In this document: positions 1-7,565 of the stretch, piece after piece
How the letters are laid out: each line of letters begins with the position of its first letter
Numbering within the stretch: the stretch's first letter is position 1
Assembly: GCA_012797725.1 (NCBI GenBank)
Contig: JAAZON010000118.1
Coordinates: forward strand, 1-17,448
Reading direction: 5' to 3'
Source: SAR324 cluster bacterium
GTDB taxonomy: Bacteria; Bdellovibrionota; UBA2361; JAAZON01
Length of the DNA: 17,448 bases
Position numbers and translations under genes: made by a program
Notes under the pieces: model-generated
The model's input: the letters and a program-made list of their open reading frames with translations, nothing else
Databases searched by the model: none
What the model was told of the DNA's origin: nothing

Positions 1-1076
1 AAGGAATTCATGTACTATGCCATGGGAAGCCTACGATTTATCAGAAAACAGGACGACTGCAAATTGTGATTCACAGAATGCTTCCGGCGGGAGAGGGACT
101 GCTTCAGCAGAAATTCTTCGAGTTGAAGAAGAGGCTTGGAGATGAGGGACTTTTTGCTTCAGACAGGAAACGTCGCTTGCCGTTTTTTCCAAAATCAATT
201 GGTGTGGTTACTTCAGGTAGTGGCGCGGTAATACATGATATTATGGTCAAAATCAGAGAGCGTATGCCTTCGCTCCGTGTTTATCTTGTAGATGTGCGGG
301 TACAAGGCGAGGGAGCTGCTGATGAAATTGCAGATGCAATAGAGCTTCTTAATGAGTCTAAACTTGTAGAGGTCATCATTGTGGCACGTGGAGGAGGCTC
401 TCTAGAGGATCTTTGGGCTTTTAATGAAGAAAAGACAGTTCGAGCGATTGCAGCATCAAAAATTCCAGTAATTTCGGGAGTTGGGCATGAGGTTGATATT
501 ACACTTGCAGATTTGGCGGCCGATGAACGTGCCCCTACCCCAACTGCGGCCGCTGAAATGGTCGTTCCTAAAAGAGATGAGTTGTTGTTACGGCTTTTGA
601 ATTTGTCAGAACGTCTTGATGACACTGACCGTTGGATTCAACCTAGAGCTCAAGCTTTAGACGAGCTTTCTCAGAGATTAGGTCGAAGTATAAACATTTA
701 TATAAGGGCAAAGAGAACGGAGTATGAGAAAGGGGCTTTACGACTTAAGAGTATAGAACCACAAAGGGTTTTAGCATTACTACAAGAAAAACTGAGTTTT
801 TGGACTGAGCTGTTTCACATTATTAACATTCGTTCTTTGGAGCAAAGACGAAATTGCCTGAAGCTTTTTTCTGGTAGGCTTGAAGCCTTAAGCCCAAAAA
901 GAGTTTTGGAGAGAGGTTTTGCTATAATACAATCCAAAAAGGGCATCGTGACACATTCAAAAGATGTGGTCAAAGGGGAAGAGCTCGCCGTTCTTTTGGC
1001 CAAGGGTTCTTTGGCGGTATCTGTTGATAGTATTTTTGAGGATTGGAATGATTTGAAACGGAGAGATACTTTATGA
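1..1076 (+). CDS. xseA: Exodeoxyribonuclease VII large subunit (5' end outside window)
   Basis: Catalytic subunit of exonuclease VII, a cytoplasmic nuclease that degrades single-stranded DNA from both ends in repair and recombination. The frame is open from base 3 to the window edge, so the gene begins upstream. The first visible residues (HGKPTIYQKTGRLQIVI) fit the end of the N-terminal OB-fold, and the GTG at 66 is therefore internal. The family's catalytic core follows: GVVTSGSGAVIHDI, then ARGGGSLEDLWAFNE, then GVGHEVDITLADLAADERAP followed by TPTAAAE. These supply the conserved Arg, His and Asp residues. A long helical region follows, ending in the typical ERGFAIIQ segment. The last four bases overlap the xseB start (ATGA), so the two are translationally coupled. 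Family assignment is essentially certain; only the 5' end is missing. Confidence 0.96.
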   Translation, partial: GIHVLCHGKPTIYQKTGRLQIVIHRMLPAGEGLLQQKFFELKKRLGDEGLFASDRKRRLPFFPKSIGVVTSGSGAVIHDIMVKIRERMPSLRVYLVDVRVQGEGAADEIADAIELLNESKLVEVIIVARGGGSLEDLWAFNEEKTVRAIAASKIPVISGVGHEVDITLADLAADERAPTPTAAAEMVVPKRDELLLRLLNLSERLDDTDRWIQPRAQALDELSQRLGRSINIYIRAKRTEYEKGALRLKSIEPQRVLALLQEKLSFWTELFHIINIRSLEQRRNCLKLFSGRLEALSPKRVLERGFAIIQSKKGIVTHSKDVVKGEELAVLLAKGSLAVSVDSIFEDWNDLKRRDTL

Positions 1077-1363
1077 AGAAAGAATTAAACCTTGAGACCT
1101 TGTTAACTTCGGATAAATTAGAATTGAAGAATTTAAGCTTTGAGCAGGGCTTGAAGCTTCTTGAAGAGCTTGTCGCGAAAGTCGAAGAAGGAACCTTGCC
1201 TATTGATAGTGCTATGAATGCCTATGAAAAGGGTGTGTCCCTTATAGAGCATCTCCAAGGGCAGCTAAACGGAGCAGAAGAGAAGTTAAAGATACTTCGA
1301 AAGAGAAGTAAAAATGATTCAAAAGGCTTAGTGGAAGTGGAGGAGAAAAATGGTGAATATTAA
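1073..1363 (+). CDS. xseB: Exodeoxyribonuclease VII small subunit
   Basis: Small helical subunit of exonuclease VII; several copies bind one XseA to form the active enzyme. The 96 residues include the family signature LSFEQGLKLLEELVAKVEEG followed by TLPIDSAMNAYEKGVSLIEH, a two-helix pattern. A charged, lysine- and glutamate-rich tail follows. The length is normal to slightly long, because about 30 residues precede the conserved helices. The start overlaps the xseA stop by four bases, the usual arrangement for translational coupling, and fixes the start codon. I see no convincing terminator just downstream. Confidence 0.94.
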   Translation: MKKELNLETLLTSDKLELKNLSFEQGLKLLEELVAKVEEGTLPIDSAMNAYEKGVSLIEHLQGQLNGAEEKLKILRKRSKNDSKGLVEVEEKNGEY

Positions 1364-1730
1364 AAAATCCAAGATCTCAAGATTTTCTTCAGTAAAATCG
1401 AGGTCTAAGTAGAGGTAGTAGGGTAACGAATAAGCAGACTAGTAAGATGCTTCCGAAATTACTTAAATGAAAATTGGCTGAGAGATTTATTAACAGTGCT
1501 CCATCATGTAGAATCAAATTTGCTTGCAGAGTCGTTCTTTTGTCGACTATAAGGCATGAATGAGTTGTTTTTTTTTGAGAATGATCTGCCTAAATACAAA
1601 GTTCATTCGGCATTATAGTTGTAAGGTAAGAAGGACTTTCTAAAGTCTGAACAGGTTTATGATGTTCAGTATTGGTCAATGCCAAATGATCAGATCGACT
1701 TTTGGAAATTAATTTCAAATAAGGCTTTTC
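1364..1730. other. Gene-poor stretch with a possible decayed reading frame
   Basis: No intact gene is visible. Reading from ATG 1556 in frame 2 gives MNELFFFENDLPKYKVHSAL, then TAG at 1616 and TAA six bases later. After these the same frame continues protein-like through VYDVQYWSMPNDQIDFW to a TAG near 1742. A run of nine T (1568-1576) lies inside the frame. This may be a dead gene or chance. No tRNA, long hairpin or clear terminator was found here. Confidence 0.3.
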
Positions 1731-2585
1731 ATGGCACTGCTTAGCATTAAAACAGGAAGATCATGTCAAGGCACTAACCCAGGTGGAATATTCAGATTCA
1801 TCTTTTTCAACCATTTGGTTGCTGCGCATTTTAGTCCCACTAAAAAGCATTTATTGAAGCTGCAATCCCTAGTGGAGGGAAAAGAAGGCTCTTTAAGGCG
1901 CAAGAGTAGGCTTAGTAGATGCTTTGTAAGCGCTATACGTAGTGCAACTCTTTTGGAAAATGGAGAGGTACAAAAGCAGTATCTTGAGATTGCCGAGAAA
2001 GCAGCGATGGTTTTAGAGGATTATCCTGCTGTTGAGGGTTTGCCCAAAAAGATTGCCGAAGCAATAGAAAGACTTCAAGACATCCAGGTAGACCCAAAAA
2101 GTCAACAAATCATTGACAACATAATTGCTGCGATAAATCGGCGGCTTGTAGCTGGAATGTTGAGAGTTATCCAGGAAATAACAGGTCATACATCATTCCA
2201 GTGTGTTCTCGATGGAAAAAATGTTAAAAAGTTTGATTTGGAATGCGATAGAGTTAAAGTTGAATTCGTATTCGATCCATCAAGTTGGTATAGTGTTTCT
2301 CAATTTGCCGGTGAAGAATGTATCAAGGAATATGGAGTTGGAAGAAATCCGCCAGTCCTTTTCATCCCTTTAAATGACTCTTCAAAGGACAAAAAGCTTA
2401 CTCGAAGGCCTCCTGAGATATTTGGGAACTTGAGTTTTAAAGAGCATTATGAATTATTTCGGTGTTTACAGGCCTTCAAAGAAGGAACTCTCATACTTCA
2501 CGAACCCTATGTTGCCACTTCTAGTTATAGACAAATTCAGAAGCGAAATGCATCATACAAAAAAGTTTATGAGCACCGAACATAG
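1731..2585 (+). CDS. Orphan hypothetical protein
   Basis: A 284-residue protein that I do not recognise. There is no clear signal peptide or membrane segment. Residues about 55-160 are helical and charged (SAIRSATLLENGEVQKQYLEI, then PKKIAEAIERLQDIQ, then a lysine/arginine-containing amphipathic stretch). From about 165 the protein becomes more beta-like and aromatic (KVEFVFDPSSWYSVSQFAGEE; NPPVLFIPLND). The tail is basic. An AAGG six bases before ATG 1731 is a weak ribosome-binding site. The first 50 residues are the least protein-like part, so a later start is possible. It converges with the secreted-protein gene at 2604, 18 bases away. The reading frame is long and codon use looks natural, so I consider it real, but its function is unknown. 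Confidence 0.6.
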   Translation: MALLSIKTGRSCQGTNPGGIFRFIFFNHLVAAHFSPTKKHLLKLQSLVEGKEGSLRRKSRLSRCFVSAIRSATLLENGEVQKQYLEIAEKAAMVLEDYPAVEGLPKKIAEAIERLQDIQVDPKSQQIIDNIIAAINRRLVAGMLRVIQEITGHTSFQCVLDGKNVKKFDLECDRVKVEFVFDPSSWYSVSQFAGEECIKEYGVGRNPPVLFIPLNDSSKDKKLTRRPPEIFGNLSFKEHYELFRCLQAFKEGTLILHEPYVATSSYRQIQKRNASYKKVYEHRT

Positions 2586-2603
2586 AAGGGTAAAGTGAAT
2601 CGA

Positions 2604-3035
2604 TCAGAATCGCTTTCTAGAGCCATAGGTTAACCATGAACGTGCAACCCATCTAGAACCGTTCCATTCGCAGAGAATAATGCTTACCCACCATCTGCCA
2701 CTTGCTGGGCGGTAATATCTGACTCGACCGCTCACATTCAAAAGTGCTTGACCACCATCGATCGGCCTTCGAACATTATAGGTGCCCATTTTGTATCCTT
2801 TCTGGGATTTCCCATCGAATTTCCTCGGTAATGCCCAATACTGAACTTGCAGAGATCCCGATCTATAAGAAGAGTTGTTGTATATGTCTCCACCAAGCAC
2901 ATAGAGAGTCTTGCCGTGAATTTCATATCCCCATTCTTCGCCAAGATAGACGTCTGTAGCCTTGGCAATTTCAGTGCACAGTAGGATAATAGCGAAAACA
3001 AAGAAGGGGTATTTAAAAAGGTAGTTTAATCTCAT
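2604..3035 (-). CDS. Small secreted beta-rich orphan protein
   Basis: A 143-residue protein with a classical signal peptide: Lys8, a hydrophobic core FFVFAIILLCTEI, and a signal-peptidase I site after AKA (residue 26). The mature part is rich in Tyr, Trp, Gly and Arg (GYEIHGKTLYVLGGDIYNNS; VQYWALP; GRVRYYRPASGRWWVSIIL) with alternating hydrophobic residues, which suggests a small beta-sheet domain in the periplasm or outside the cell. The start is fixed by a strong GGAGG six bases upstream. It lies 81 bases downstream of tpx on the same strand and could share its transcript. No family is recognised. Confidence 0.72.
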   Translation of the reverse strand: MRLNYLFKYPFFVFAIILLCTEIAKATDVYLGEEWGYEIHGKTLYVLGGDIYNNSSYRSGSLQVQYWALPRKFDGKSQKGYKMGTYNVRRPIDGGQALLNVSGRVRYYRPASGRWWVSIILCEWNGSRWVARSWLTYGSRKRF

Positions 3036-3080
3036 ATGGTACCTCCATTGGTGCCCACAAGCCCTTCTTGATTATCTGCA

Positions 3081-3111
3081 AAGTCTTAGTTGTGCTCAAG
3101 TCCTTAGTTGT
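3081..3111. repeat. Two short direct repeats between tpx and the secreted-protein gene
   Basis: AAGTCTTAGTTGT (3081-3093) and AAGTCCTTAGTTGT (3098-3111) differ by a single inserted C and lie 17 bases apart (start to start). They sit in the 81-base spacer just upstream of the secreted-protein gene. A tandem operator is possible, but nothing else supports one. Confidence 0.35.
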
Positions 3112-3116
3112 TCTTT

Positions 3117-3626
3117 TTATCCTTCAATCTTTCGAACGATGAAGAGCGCACTTTCATAATCTGGTTCAGTGCTTATTTCAGCAACATATTGAACATGCTG
3201 CAGAATCCCCTTTGTGTCTGCAACAAATACTGCCCGTGAAAGCAAGCCCCACTCCTGAATGTAGGTTCCAAAGTTTTCTCCGAAACCATGATACTTATAG
3301 TCGCTAGCCAGGGTAAGCTTGTCGACATTCTCAGCTCCACACCAACGTTTTTGAGCGAAGGGCAAATCCATACTTACAGTCAAAATCTGGACATCAGACG
3401 AGAGTTTAGAGGCCTCCTGATTGAAGTACTTTGTTTGAATTGAGCAAATGGGTGTGTCCAGGCTTGGAACCACCGAGATTACAAGAATTTTCCCAGCAAA
3501 GTCACTATTGCTGATGTCATTCATATCTAGCCCGGTTAATTTGAAATTTGGCAATTTGTCTCCGACGTTAAGTTCACGTCCAGTCAATGTTAAAGCTTCC
3601 CCCTTAAATGTGCAGTTTCTTGCCAT
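3117..3626 (-). CDS. tpx: Thiol peroxidase (atypical 2-Cys peroxiredoxin)
   Basis: Reduces hydrogen peroxide and organic, especially lipid, hydroperoxides using electrons from thioredoxin. In E. coli the enzyme is periplasm-associated, but no signal peptide is visible here. The 169 residues match the family length. The peroxidatic Cys61 is in PSLDTPICSIQTKYFN with active-site Pro54 and Thr58. The resolving Cys96 is in QKRWCGAEN. The conserved arginine is in LLSRAVFV (Arg131). The N-terminal strand (FKGEALTLTG) and core (VGDKLPNFKLTGLD) are also typical. A GGAGGAG five bases before ATG fixes the start. It is followed on the same strand by a small secreted orphan. Confidence 0.95.
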   Translation of the reverse strand: MARNCTFKGEALTLTGRELNVGDKLPNFKLTGLDMNDISNSDFAGKILVISVVPSLDTPICSIQTKYFNQEASKLSSDVQILTVSMDLPFAQKRWCGAENVDKLTLASDYKYHGFGENFGTYIQEWGLLSRAVFVADTKGILQHVQYVAEISTEPDYESALFIVRKIEG

Positions 3627-3663
3627 ATACTCTCCTCCAGAGCAAAAGGTAATTAGATATTGT

Positions 3664-3753
3664 TCATTATTGCATTAATTCCCTAAACAGCAAGGCTTCT
3701 ATGACCTCTGGGATTGAATCCCATGCTGTTTGAGAACTTTTCTAAGCCTTGCT
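3664..3753 (-). promoter_or_regulatory. Probable tpx upstream control region with nested inverted repeats
   Basis: A 10-base inverted repeat, AGCAAGGCTT (3689-3698) and AAGCCTTGCT (3744-3753), encloses a 15-base palindrome, TGGGATTGAATCCCA (3709-3723; 7-base arms around one G). A weak promoter for tpx can be read on the - strand: TTGCTG (3693-3688) and TAATGA (3669-3664) with an 18-base spacer. The near arm of the repeat would overlap the -35. The repeats are seen directly; the promoter and any operator role are inferred. Confidence 0.4.
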
Positions 3754-3910
3754 TAGAGGAAATCATAGCTAGGAAAATTCATTAGCTGTTGATTACAAAA
3801 AATATGTAAAAAATTGAAAAGCTATTAATATTTAGCGACAAGGACTGAAGAGGAAATAATTAGTTAGCCGAAGCAACAAAATGGCAGATGTATTTCAAAA
3901 GAGGTTTAAA

Positions 3911-4339
3911 ATGATCAAAAGGGGAAGTGCTTTCTTTGTTTTGCTAGCATTGTTTTTAAGTATTGGATCCATTGCTCAAAATGTCCAAGCATGTGGTGGA
4001 GTTCCAGTTCAACCAACGCCGAAGCCTAGATCTGATACAATTTATCCAGCGCTTCTTGCCAATGGAAAACAAATAATGTGCAGACAAAATGCATTAGGGG
4101 TTACGTCTGGAGAACTTGTTAATAAAAATGGTCTGACCTTGTTCCAACCGTTCACTCTGAAGATAATTGAGTATAAACAAAAATTAGCACGGCTTGTTAA
4201 ACAAGAGCGACGTGCACAAAGTGGTCGGAAGTCAACATTAAAGCGCCAGATAAAATCGTTAAATAAATCAATAAAATCATTAACAGAACAGAAGACGGAG
4301 GCAGATGCTGCTTGTGCGATGCAAATCCCTCTACGGTGA
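3911..4339 (+). CDS. Small exported coiled-coil orphan (possible lipoprotein)
   Basis: A 142-residue protein when started at ATG 3911, which has AGAGG six bases upstream; the ATG at 3881 lacks a good ribosome-binding site. The N-terminus MIKRGSAFFVLLALFLSIGS is a signal peptide, followed by NVQACGGVPVQ. Cleavage could be by signal peptidase I after VQA, or by signal peptidase II before the Cys, because VQAC resembles a weak lipobox. A proline-rich linker (PVQPTPKPRSD) follows. The C-terminal 50 residues are basic and heptad-like (KQKLARLVKQERRAQ; KSTLKRQIKSLNKSIKSLTE), suggesting a coiled coil. No family is recognised. Three cysteines remain in the mature protein. Confidence 0.65.
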   Translation: MIKRGSAFFVLLALFLSIGSIAQNVQACGGVPVQPTPKPRSDTIYPALLANGKQIMCRQNALGVTSGELVNKNGLTLFQPFTLKIIEYKQKLARLVKQERRAQSGRKSTLKRQIKSLNKSIKSLTEQKTEADAACAMQIPLR

Positions 4340-4471
4340 CACATTTTAGGTTTAAAAGATTCACTAGTTTCTGTTCAATTTTAAGATGAGAAACAGGGAT
4401 GGCTTTTCTGTAAATTTGTAACTCTATACAAATCGAGATAGATCAAAGTTTTTCTTGCGTTACCATAAAGC

Positions 4472-5650
4472 ATGGTATCTATTTGTCCAATGAGTAAATC
4501 ATTAAGCCGGAAAGCTAATAGAGGCAACAGGGTGCTAAAAATCATCTCTAGTGTTCTATTCCTAATTGGGACAAGTCTCGCGTATTTTTTTGTGAAGTAT
4601 TTGGGCATCCCAATGTATGAGTCTCTTTTTTTCACGCCACAGCAATGCAAAGTAATCTCAAGCAAGGTCTCGTATGATCCAGGGGACGGTGAAAGTGGCC
4701 CCACATATGGTATCGATATACTTTATTCCTATATGGTGGAGGGCAAAGAATATCAGAGCAACAAATATTATATTGTGGATTCGGCATCTAGTGGAGAGCT
4801 TTCGAAGCGAAAAATTGTCGATAATTATCCTCCCGGGAATGAGTTTACTTGTTTTGTAAACCCTAAAGATCCTTCTCAAGCTGTCGTCGTGCCGGGATTT
4901 AATCTCCTTGCTCTCTTAGGTTTGCTTCCATTGTCTTTACTTTTTTTGGGAATTTGGCTCTTTGCATTATCTAATAAAACACCAAAGGACGCTTCAGAAT
5001 TTGAAGGTGCAGCAAAGAAAGTTAAGCTAGTGACGCAGTCCTCAAAAGTGTTCGCTCCAGAGACAGCTCGGAAGCAAAAGGCGTGGATTTTATTTTTCGT
5101 AGCCCTCTTTTGGAACGGAATAGTGAGTATATTTCTTGTGTTTTTCATAAAAAATCGGCTCTCAGGTTCTGAAAGCTTAGCTCTTTTACTTTTTCTCTCC
5201 ATATTTATTCTTGTGGGATTCATTCTGATTTATAGCTTTGTGCATAGCCTTCTTGCCCTCAAGAATCCCTTGATTATATTGACACTAGCTAAGTATCCGA
5301 TCGTCCTTGGAGACTTGATGCGCCTTCGCGTACAGGTTCAGGGTGATGCTACAAAGCTTGAGAAGTTGTCCATTGAGATAGAAGGGAAAGAAGAAGCCAA
5401 ATATCGCAGGGGCACATCGACATACACAGACACCAATATCTTTTATCGGAAATTATTAAAGGAAACAAAGAATCAAGTTGAAATGCGAATGAGCGAATTA
5501 ACTTTGGAAATCCCATTCGATCTTATGCATTCCTTTAGCAGCGCAAGCAACAAGATAATCTGGACATTGAAAGTGAGGGGCGTAATTCCACGCTGGCCCG
5601 ATATTTCCGACGATTATGTGCTGGATGTACAGCCAAGTTCTGGGAGCTAA
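4472..5650 (+). CDS. DUF3592-like membrane protein with arrestin-like C-terminal domain
   Basis: A 392-residue integral membrane protein. There are four likely membrane segments, at about 22-42, 143-166, 203-226 and 233-258. Between the first two lies an extracytoplasmic domain with the DUF3592 pattern: CKVISSKVSY, Y-rich YSYMVEGKEYQSN, the YPPG turn at 119-122, VNPKDPSQAVVVPG leading into helix two. Residues 265-386 form a cytoplasmic beta-rich tail resembling bacterial arrestin-like domains (LAKYPIVLGDLMRLRVQV; LTLEIPFDLMHSFS; IIWTLKVRGVIPRWPDIS). The start could be ATG 4472 or 4490; neither has a strong ribosome-binding site. It is ten bases upstream of the next gene and very probably cotranscribed with it. 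The DUF3592 call is strong, the arrestin-like call moderate, and the function is unknown. Confidence 0.8.
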   Translation: MVSICPMSKSLSRKANRGNRVLKIISSVLFLIGTSLAYFFVKYLGIPMYESLFFTPQQCKVISSKVSYDPGDGESGPTYGIDILYSYMVEGKEYQSNKYYIVDSASSGELSKRKIVDNYPPGNEFTCFVNPKDPSQAVVVPGFNLLALLGLLPLSLLFLGIWLFALSNKTPKDASEFEGAAKKVKLVTQSSKVFAPETARKQKAWILFFVALFWNGIVSIFLVFFIKNRLSGSESLALLLFLSIFILVGFILIYSFVHSLLALKNPLIILTLAKYPIVLGDLMRLRVQVQGDATKLEKLSIEIEGKEEAKYRRGTSTYTDTNIFYRKLLKETKNQVEMRMSELTLEIPFDLMHSFSSASNKIIWTLKVRGVIPRWPDISDDYVLDVQPSSGS

Positions 5651-5660
5651 AGAGATTAAT

Positions 5661-6035
5661 ATGGGATTAAATATAGTAATAGATGAAGCTTTCTCGAAGA
5701 TTGAGCCAAATGGAAGAATCAAGGTTCAAGTGAGTTGGGTCGCATTGAAGGCAAGGTCAATGGAAATTAATCTTCTTTGGTTCACTTCGGGTAAGGGGGA
5801 TGAAGATGTTCAAATAATTGAAACAAAGACATTGGAGCATATAGGCAGCGATGGAGAACGGAGTGTGGAGTTTGAATTACCGGACCAGCCCTACAGTTTT
5901 TCGGGTAAACTTATTTCTTTACACTGGGCAATAGAAGCTGTTCCGGAGACAAATGAAGAGTCGAAAACGATTGAATTTATATTGTCACCAACGGGCAAGG
6001 AGGTGGTGTTAAAGGATTCAATACTAGAAGAATAA
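5661..6035 (+). CDS. Small soluble beta-rich protein, probably arrestin-like
   Basis: A 124-residue protein with no signal peptide. I chose ATG 5661 (MGLNIVIDEAFSKIEPNG) because an AAGAGA lies just upstream and longer starts would overlap the previous gene. The sequence alternates short hydrophobic strands: RIKVQVSWVALKARSMEINL, DVQIIETKTLEHI, RSVEFELPDQPYSFSGKLIS, LHWAIEAVPET and KTIEFILSPTGKEVVL. The pattern 'FELPDQPYSFSGKLISLHWAIE' parallels the EIPFD...SFS...IIWTLKV segment in the tail of the upstream membrane protein. The two may therefore share an arrestin-type fold and interact. This is inference from pattern, not from a search. Confidence 0.65.
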   Translation: MGLNIVIDEAFSKIEPNGRIKVQVSWVALKARSMEINLLWFTSGKGDEDVQIIETKTLEHIGSDGERSVEFELPDQPYSFSGKLISLHWAIEAVPETNEESKTIEFILSPTGKEVVLKDSILEE

Positions 6036-6080
6036 GAGCTGTTCTGGCTATGTAGAAGTCTTTTTTTTATTAAACCATTT

Positions 6081-6704
6081 ATGTGCTTCAATTCGGTAAG
6101 AAAAGCTTTTCTTCCAGCAAAAGACAATCGCTTCTCTACTTGCTTTACAGACAATCTTTCATTCCGTTTCGGTGGAAGTGAAACATGGGATCTACTCTTT
6201 ATTCGTTTTAAGTCGCTTGGATTTAAAGGAGCTGTAACGGGTGCTGAGGGAAGCGGAAAGACAACCTTTATGCTTCAATTTGGGCAATACTTAAAGTCAA
6301 AGGGCTTTCCAATCTTTTACCTGCGTTTAAGTGAAGACCAAAAGTCCGGGCATCTTTTTAGTTTCTATAAGGCGCTCAAGAAGTATAAAGCAAGTGAAAT
6401 TTTGTTGCTGGATGGTTATGAGCAGCTTGATGCATTTTCGCGTATGTTTTTGAAGTGGAGGGCACGCAATATTAAAGGGTTACTTATAAGCTGTCATATG
6501 AAGGCACCTTGTAAAGTGCTGCACCATTGTGAGACTTCGCCTGAACTTCTCCGGGAGCTGCTTCGATCGTTGACTGGAAATGAACAGTTTATTTCAACGG
6601 AAGATTCGGAACTACTGCTCGAAAAGAGCGGAGGGAATGTTCGTGGAGCTCTGCGAACTTTGTATGACTATGAGGCATCGCAACTTAAGTTCTCGTTTCA
6701 GTAA
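6081..6704 (+). CDS. P-loop ATPase, AAA+-like
   Basis: A 207-residue ATP-binding protein. Walker A is GAEGSGKTT (residues 54-62), Walker B is ILLLDGYEQL (about 107-116), and GLLISCH (about 133-139) sits where a sensor-1 strand is expected. The C-terminal ELLLEKSGGNVRGALRTLYD resembles the sensor-2 region of AAA+ proteins (GGNxR, Arg188). An Asp-Gly replaces the usual Asp-Glu after the Walker B strand, so hydrolysis could be altered. There is no membrane segment. The start at ATG 6081 has no obvious ribosome-binding site; a T8 run lies just before it. It follows the arrestin-like gene by 45 bases on the same strand and probably belongs to the same transcript. Its specific role is unknown. Confidence 0.75.
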   Translation: MCFNSVRKAFLPAKDNRFSTCFTDNLSFRFGGSETWDLLFIRFKSLGFKGAVTGAEGSGKTTFMLQFGQYLKSKGFPIFYLRLSEDQKSGHLFSFYKALKKYKASEILLLDGYEQLDAFSRMFLKWRARNIKGLLISCHMKAPCKVLHHCETSPELLRELLRSLTGNEQFISTEDSELLLEKSGGNVRGALRTLYDYEASQLKFSFQ

Positions 6705-6750
6705 GAGATTTCTCCTTAGCGTCTGCTGGCTCACAATGTTTTAGGTGAGG

Positions 6751-6840
6751 ATTAAAGCTTGGTCATGAAGGATCATGCTTCAGTATAAGTAAGTTTATTT
6801 TAAGGGCTTTAATAAAATCTGAAGCAAAATTCTAGATTTT
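6751..6840 (+). terminator. AT-rich hairpins after the ATPase gene, weak terminator candidate
   Basis: ATTAAAGC (6751-6758) and GCTTTAAT (6806-6813) form an 8-base inverted repeat. Immediately after it, AAAATCT (6814-6820) and AGATTTT (6834-6840) form a 7-base stem with a 13-base loop ending in four T. The stems are GC-poor, so this is a weak intrinsic terminator at best. Confidence 0.3.
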
Positions 6841-6930
6841 GTCCATTCATATTCAAGGCCAATTCCCCAAATGGAAAATATTAAAGCAGATCAGTAAACT
6901 CCAATTGTTGAAACAGAAAAAGTAGTATCT

Positions 6931-7565
6931 TTGGACATGGCCGAGATCTCTGCAAGGGAAGTGGAAGCCGTGCGAAGTGCCTTAAAGGCGCTGGATGAAC
7001 TCCCACAGGGCTTTCATGTTATTGATCTTAAGCGAGTGACTCAAGAAGGGAGCACAGATTGTGGAGTTGCATCGTTAACTGCTGTTATTCAGTATCTGAA
7101 TCCTTCGGCATTGAAAGAGATAGCTTCTGGGCAACTACCTACCACTGTCAGGGGATTGGGGGATTATATGGAGAGCATTGCGAAGCCTTTTGGCGTAACT
7201 ACAAACCCAGTTGATGGAAAAAAGGTTCCTATGCAAATGAAGTTAATATGCAAGCAGCCTCGGACTCTCTTGGGACAAATCAGGGGAATGGGTTATTCAT
7301 GATGACAGAAGCCATTATTAAGAGCATTGGCGAAAAGCCAATCATTTGGGGAACAGGGTATAATAGACTGCATCCTGATTTGAAGGATTTCGATCCAATA
7401 GTTAGGAGTCATGCAGTCATTAAAGTCTGGTATCTCAAGAAAGACTCTCATGTTCAAATATTATTTAAGGATCTGAAGCCAGTCTTTGAGGGGGAGGGCT
7501 TATTTCAAATTAGCGCCATGCGTCTTGTTGACGAAACTTTTGAGGACCGCTCTAGTACACGCTAA
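6931..7565 (+). pseudogene. C39/papain-like cysteine protease interrupted by a -1 frameshift
   Basis: Two overlapping frames together make one C39-like peptidase of about 210 residues. The first (6931-7302) has the catalytic-Cys motif EGSTDCGVASLTAVIQYL, the second (open from 7215, stop at 7563-7565) the catalytic-His strand RSHAVIKVWYL and a following FKDLKP. Neither half alone has both residues. The frames join by stepping back one base at A_AAA_AAG (7218-7224), after which the text reads GSYANEVNMQAASDSLGTNQ. Without the shift the first frame runs 26 more codons to TGA. There is no signal peptide. The start is TTG 6931 or ATG 6937, both without a good ribosome-binding site. An ATG at 6871 lies in the same frame but is cut off by TAA at 6895. 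It is either a decaying gene, a recoded gene or a homopolymer sequencing error; family call moderate. Confidence 0.6.
7218..7224 (+). other. Slippery heptamer A_AAA_AAG in frame
   Basis: In the zero frame the codons are GGA AAA AAG, so the heptamer is in the exact phase used for -1 slippage in E. coli dnaX. Slippage here moves translation into the frame that carries the protease His motif. I see no upstream Shine-Dalgarno-like stimulator and no convincing downstream stem, so efficient programmed frameshifting is unproven. The A6 run could also permit transcriptional slippage or sequencing error. Confidence 0.45.

Noticed and set aside
281..625. 114-codon open frame antisense to xseA
   Set aside because: It lies entirely opposite conserved xseA catalytic sequence and has a low-complexity Ser/Ala-rich product, typical of a shadow frame.
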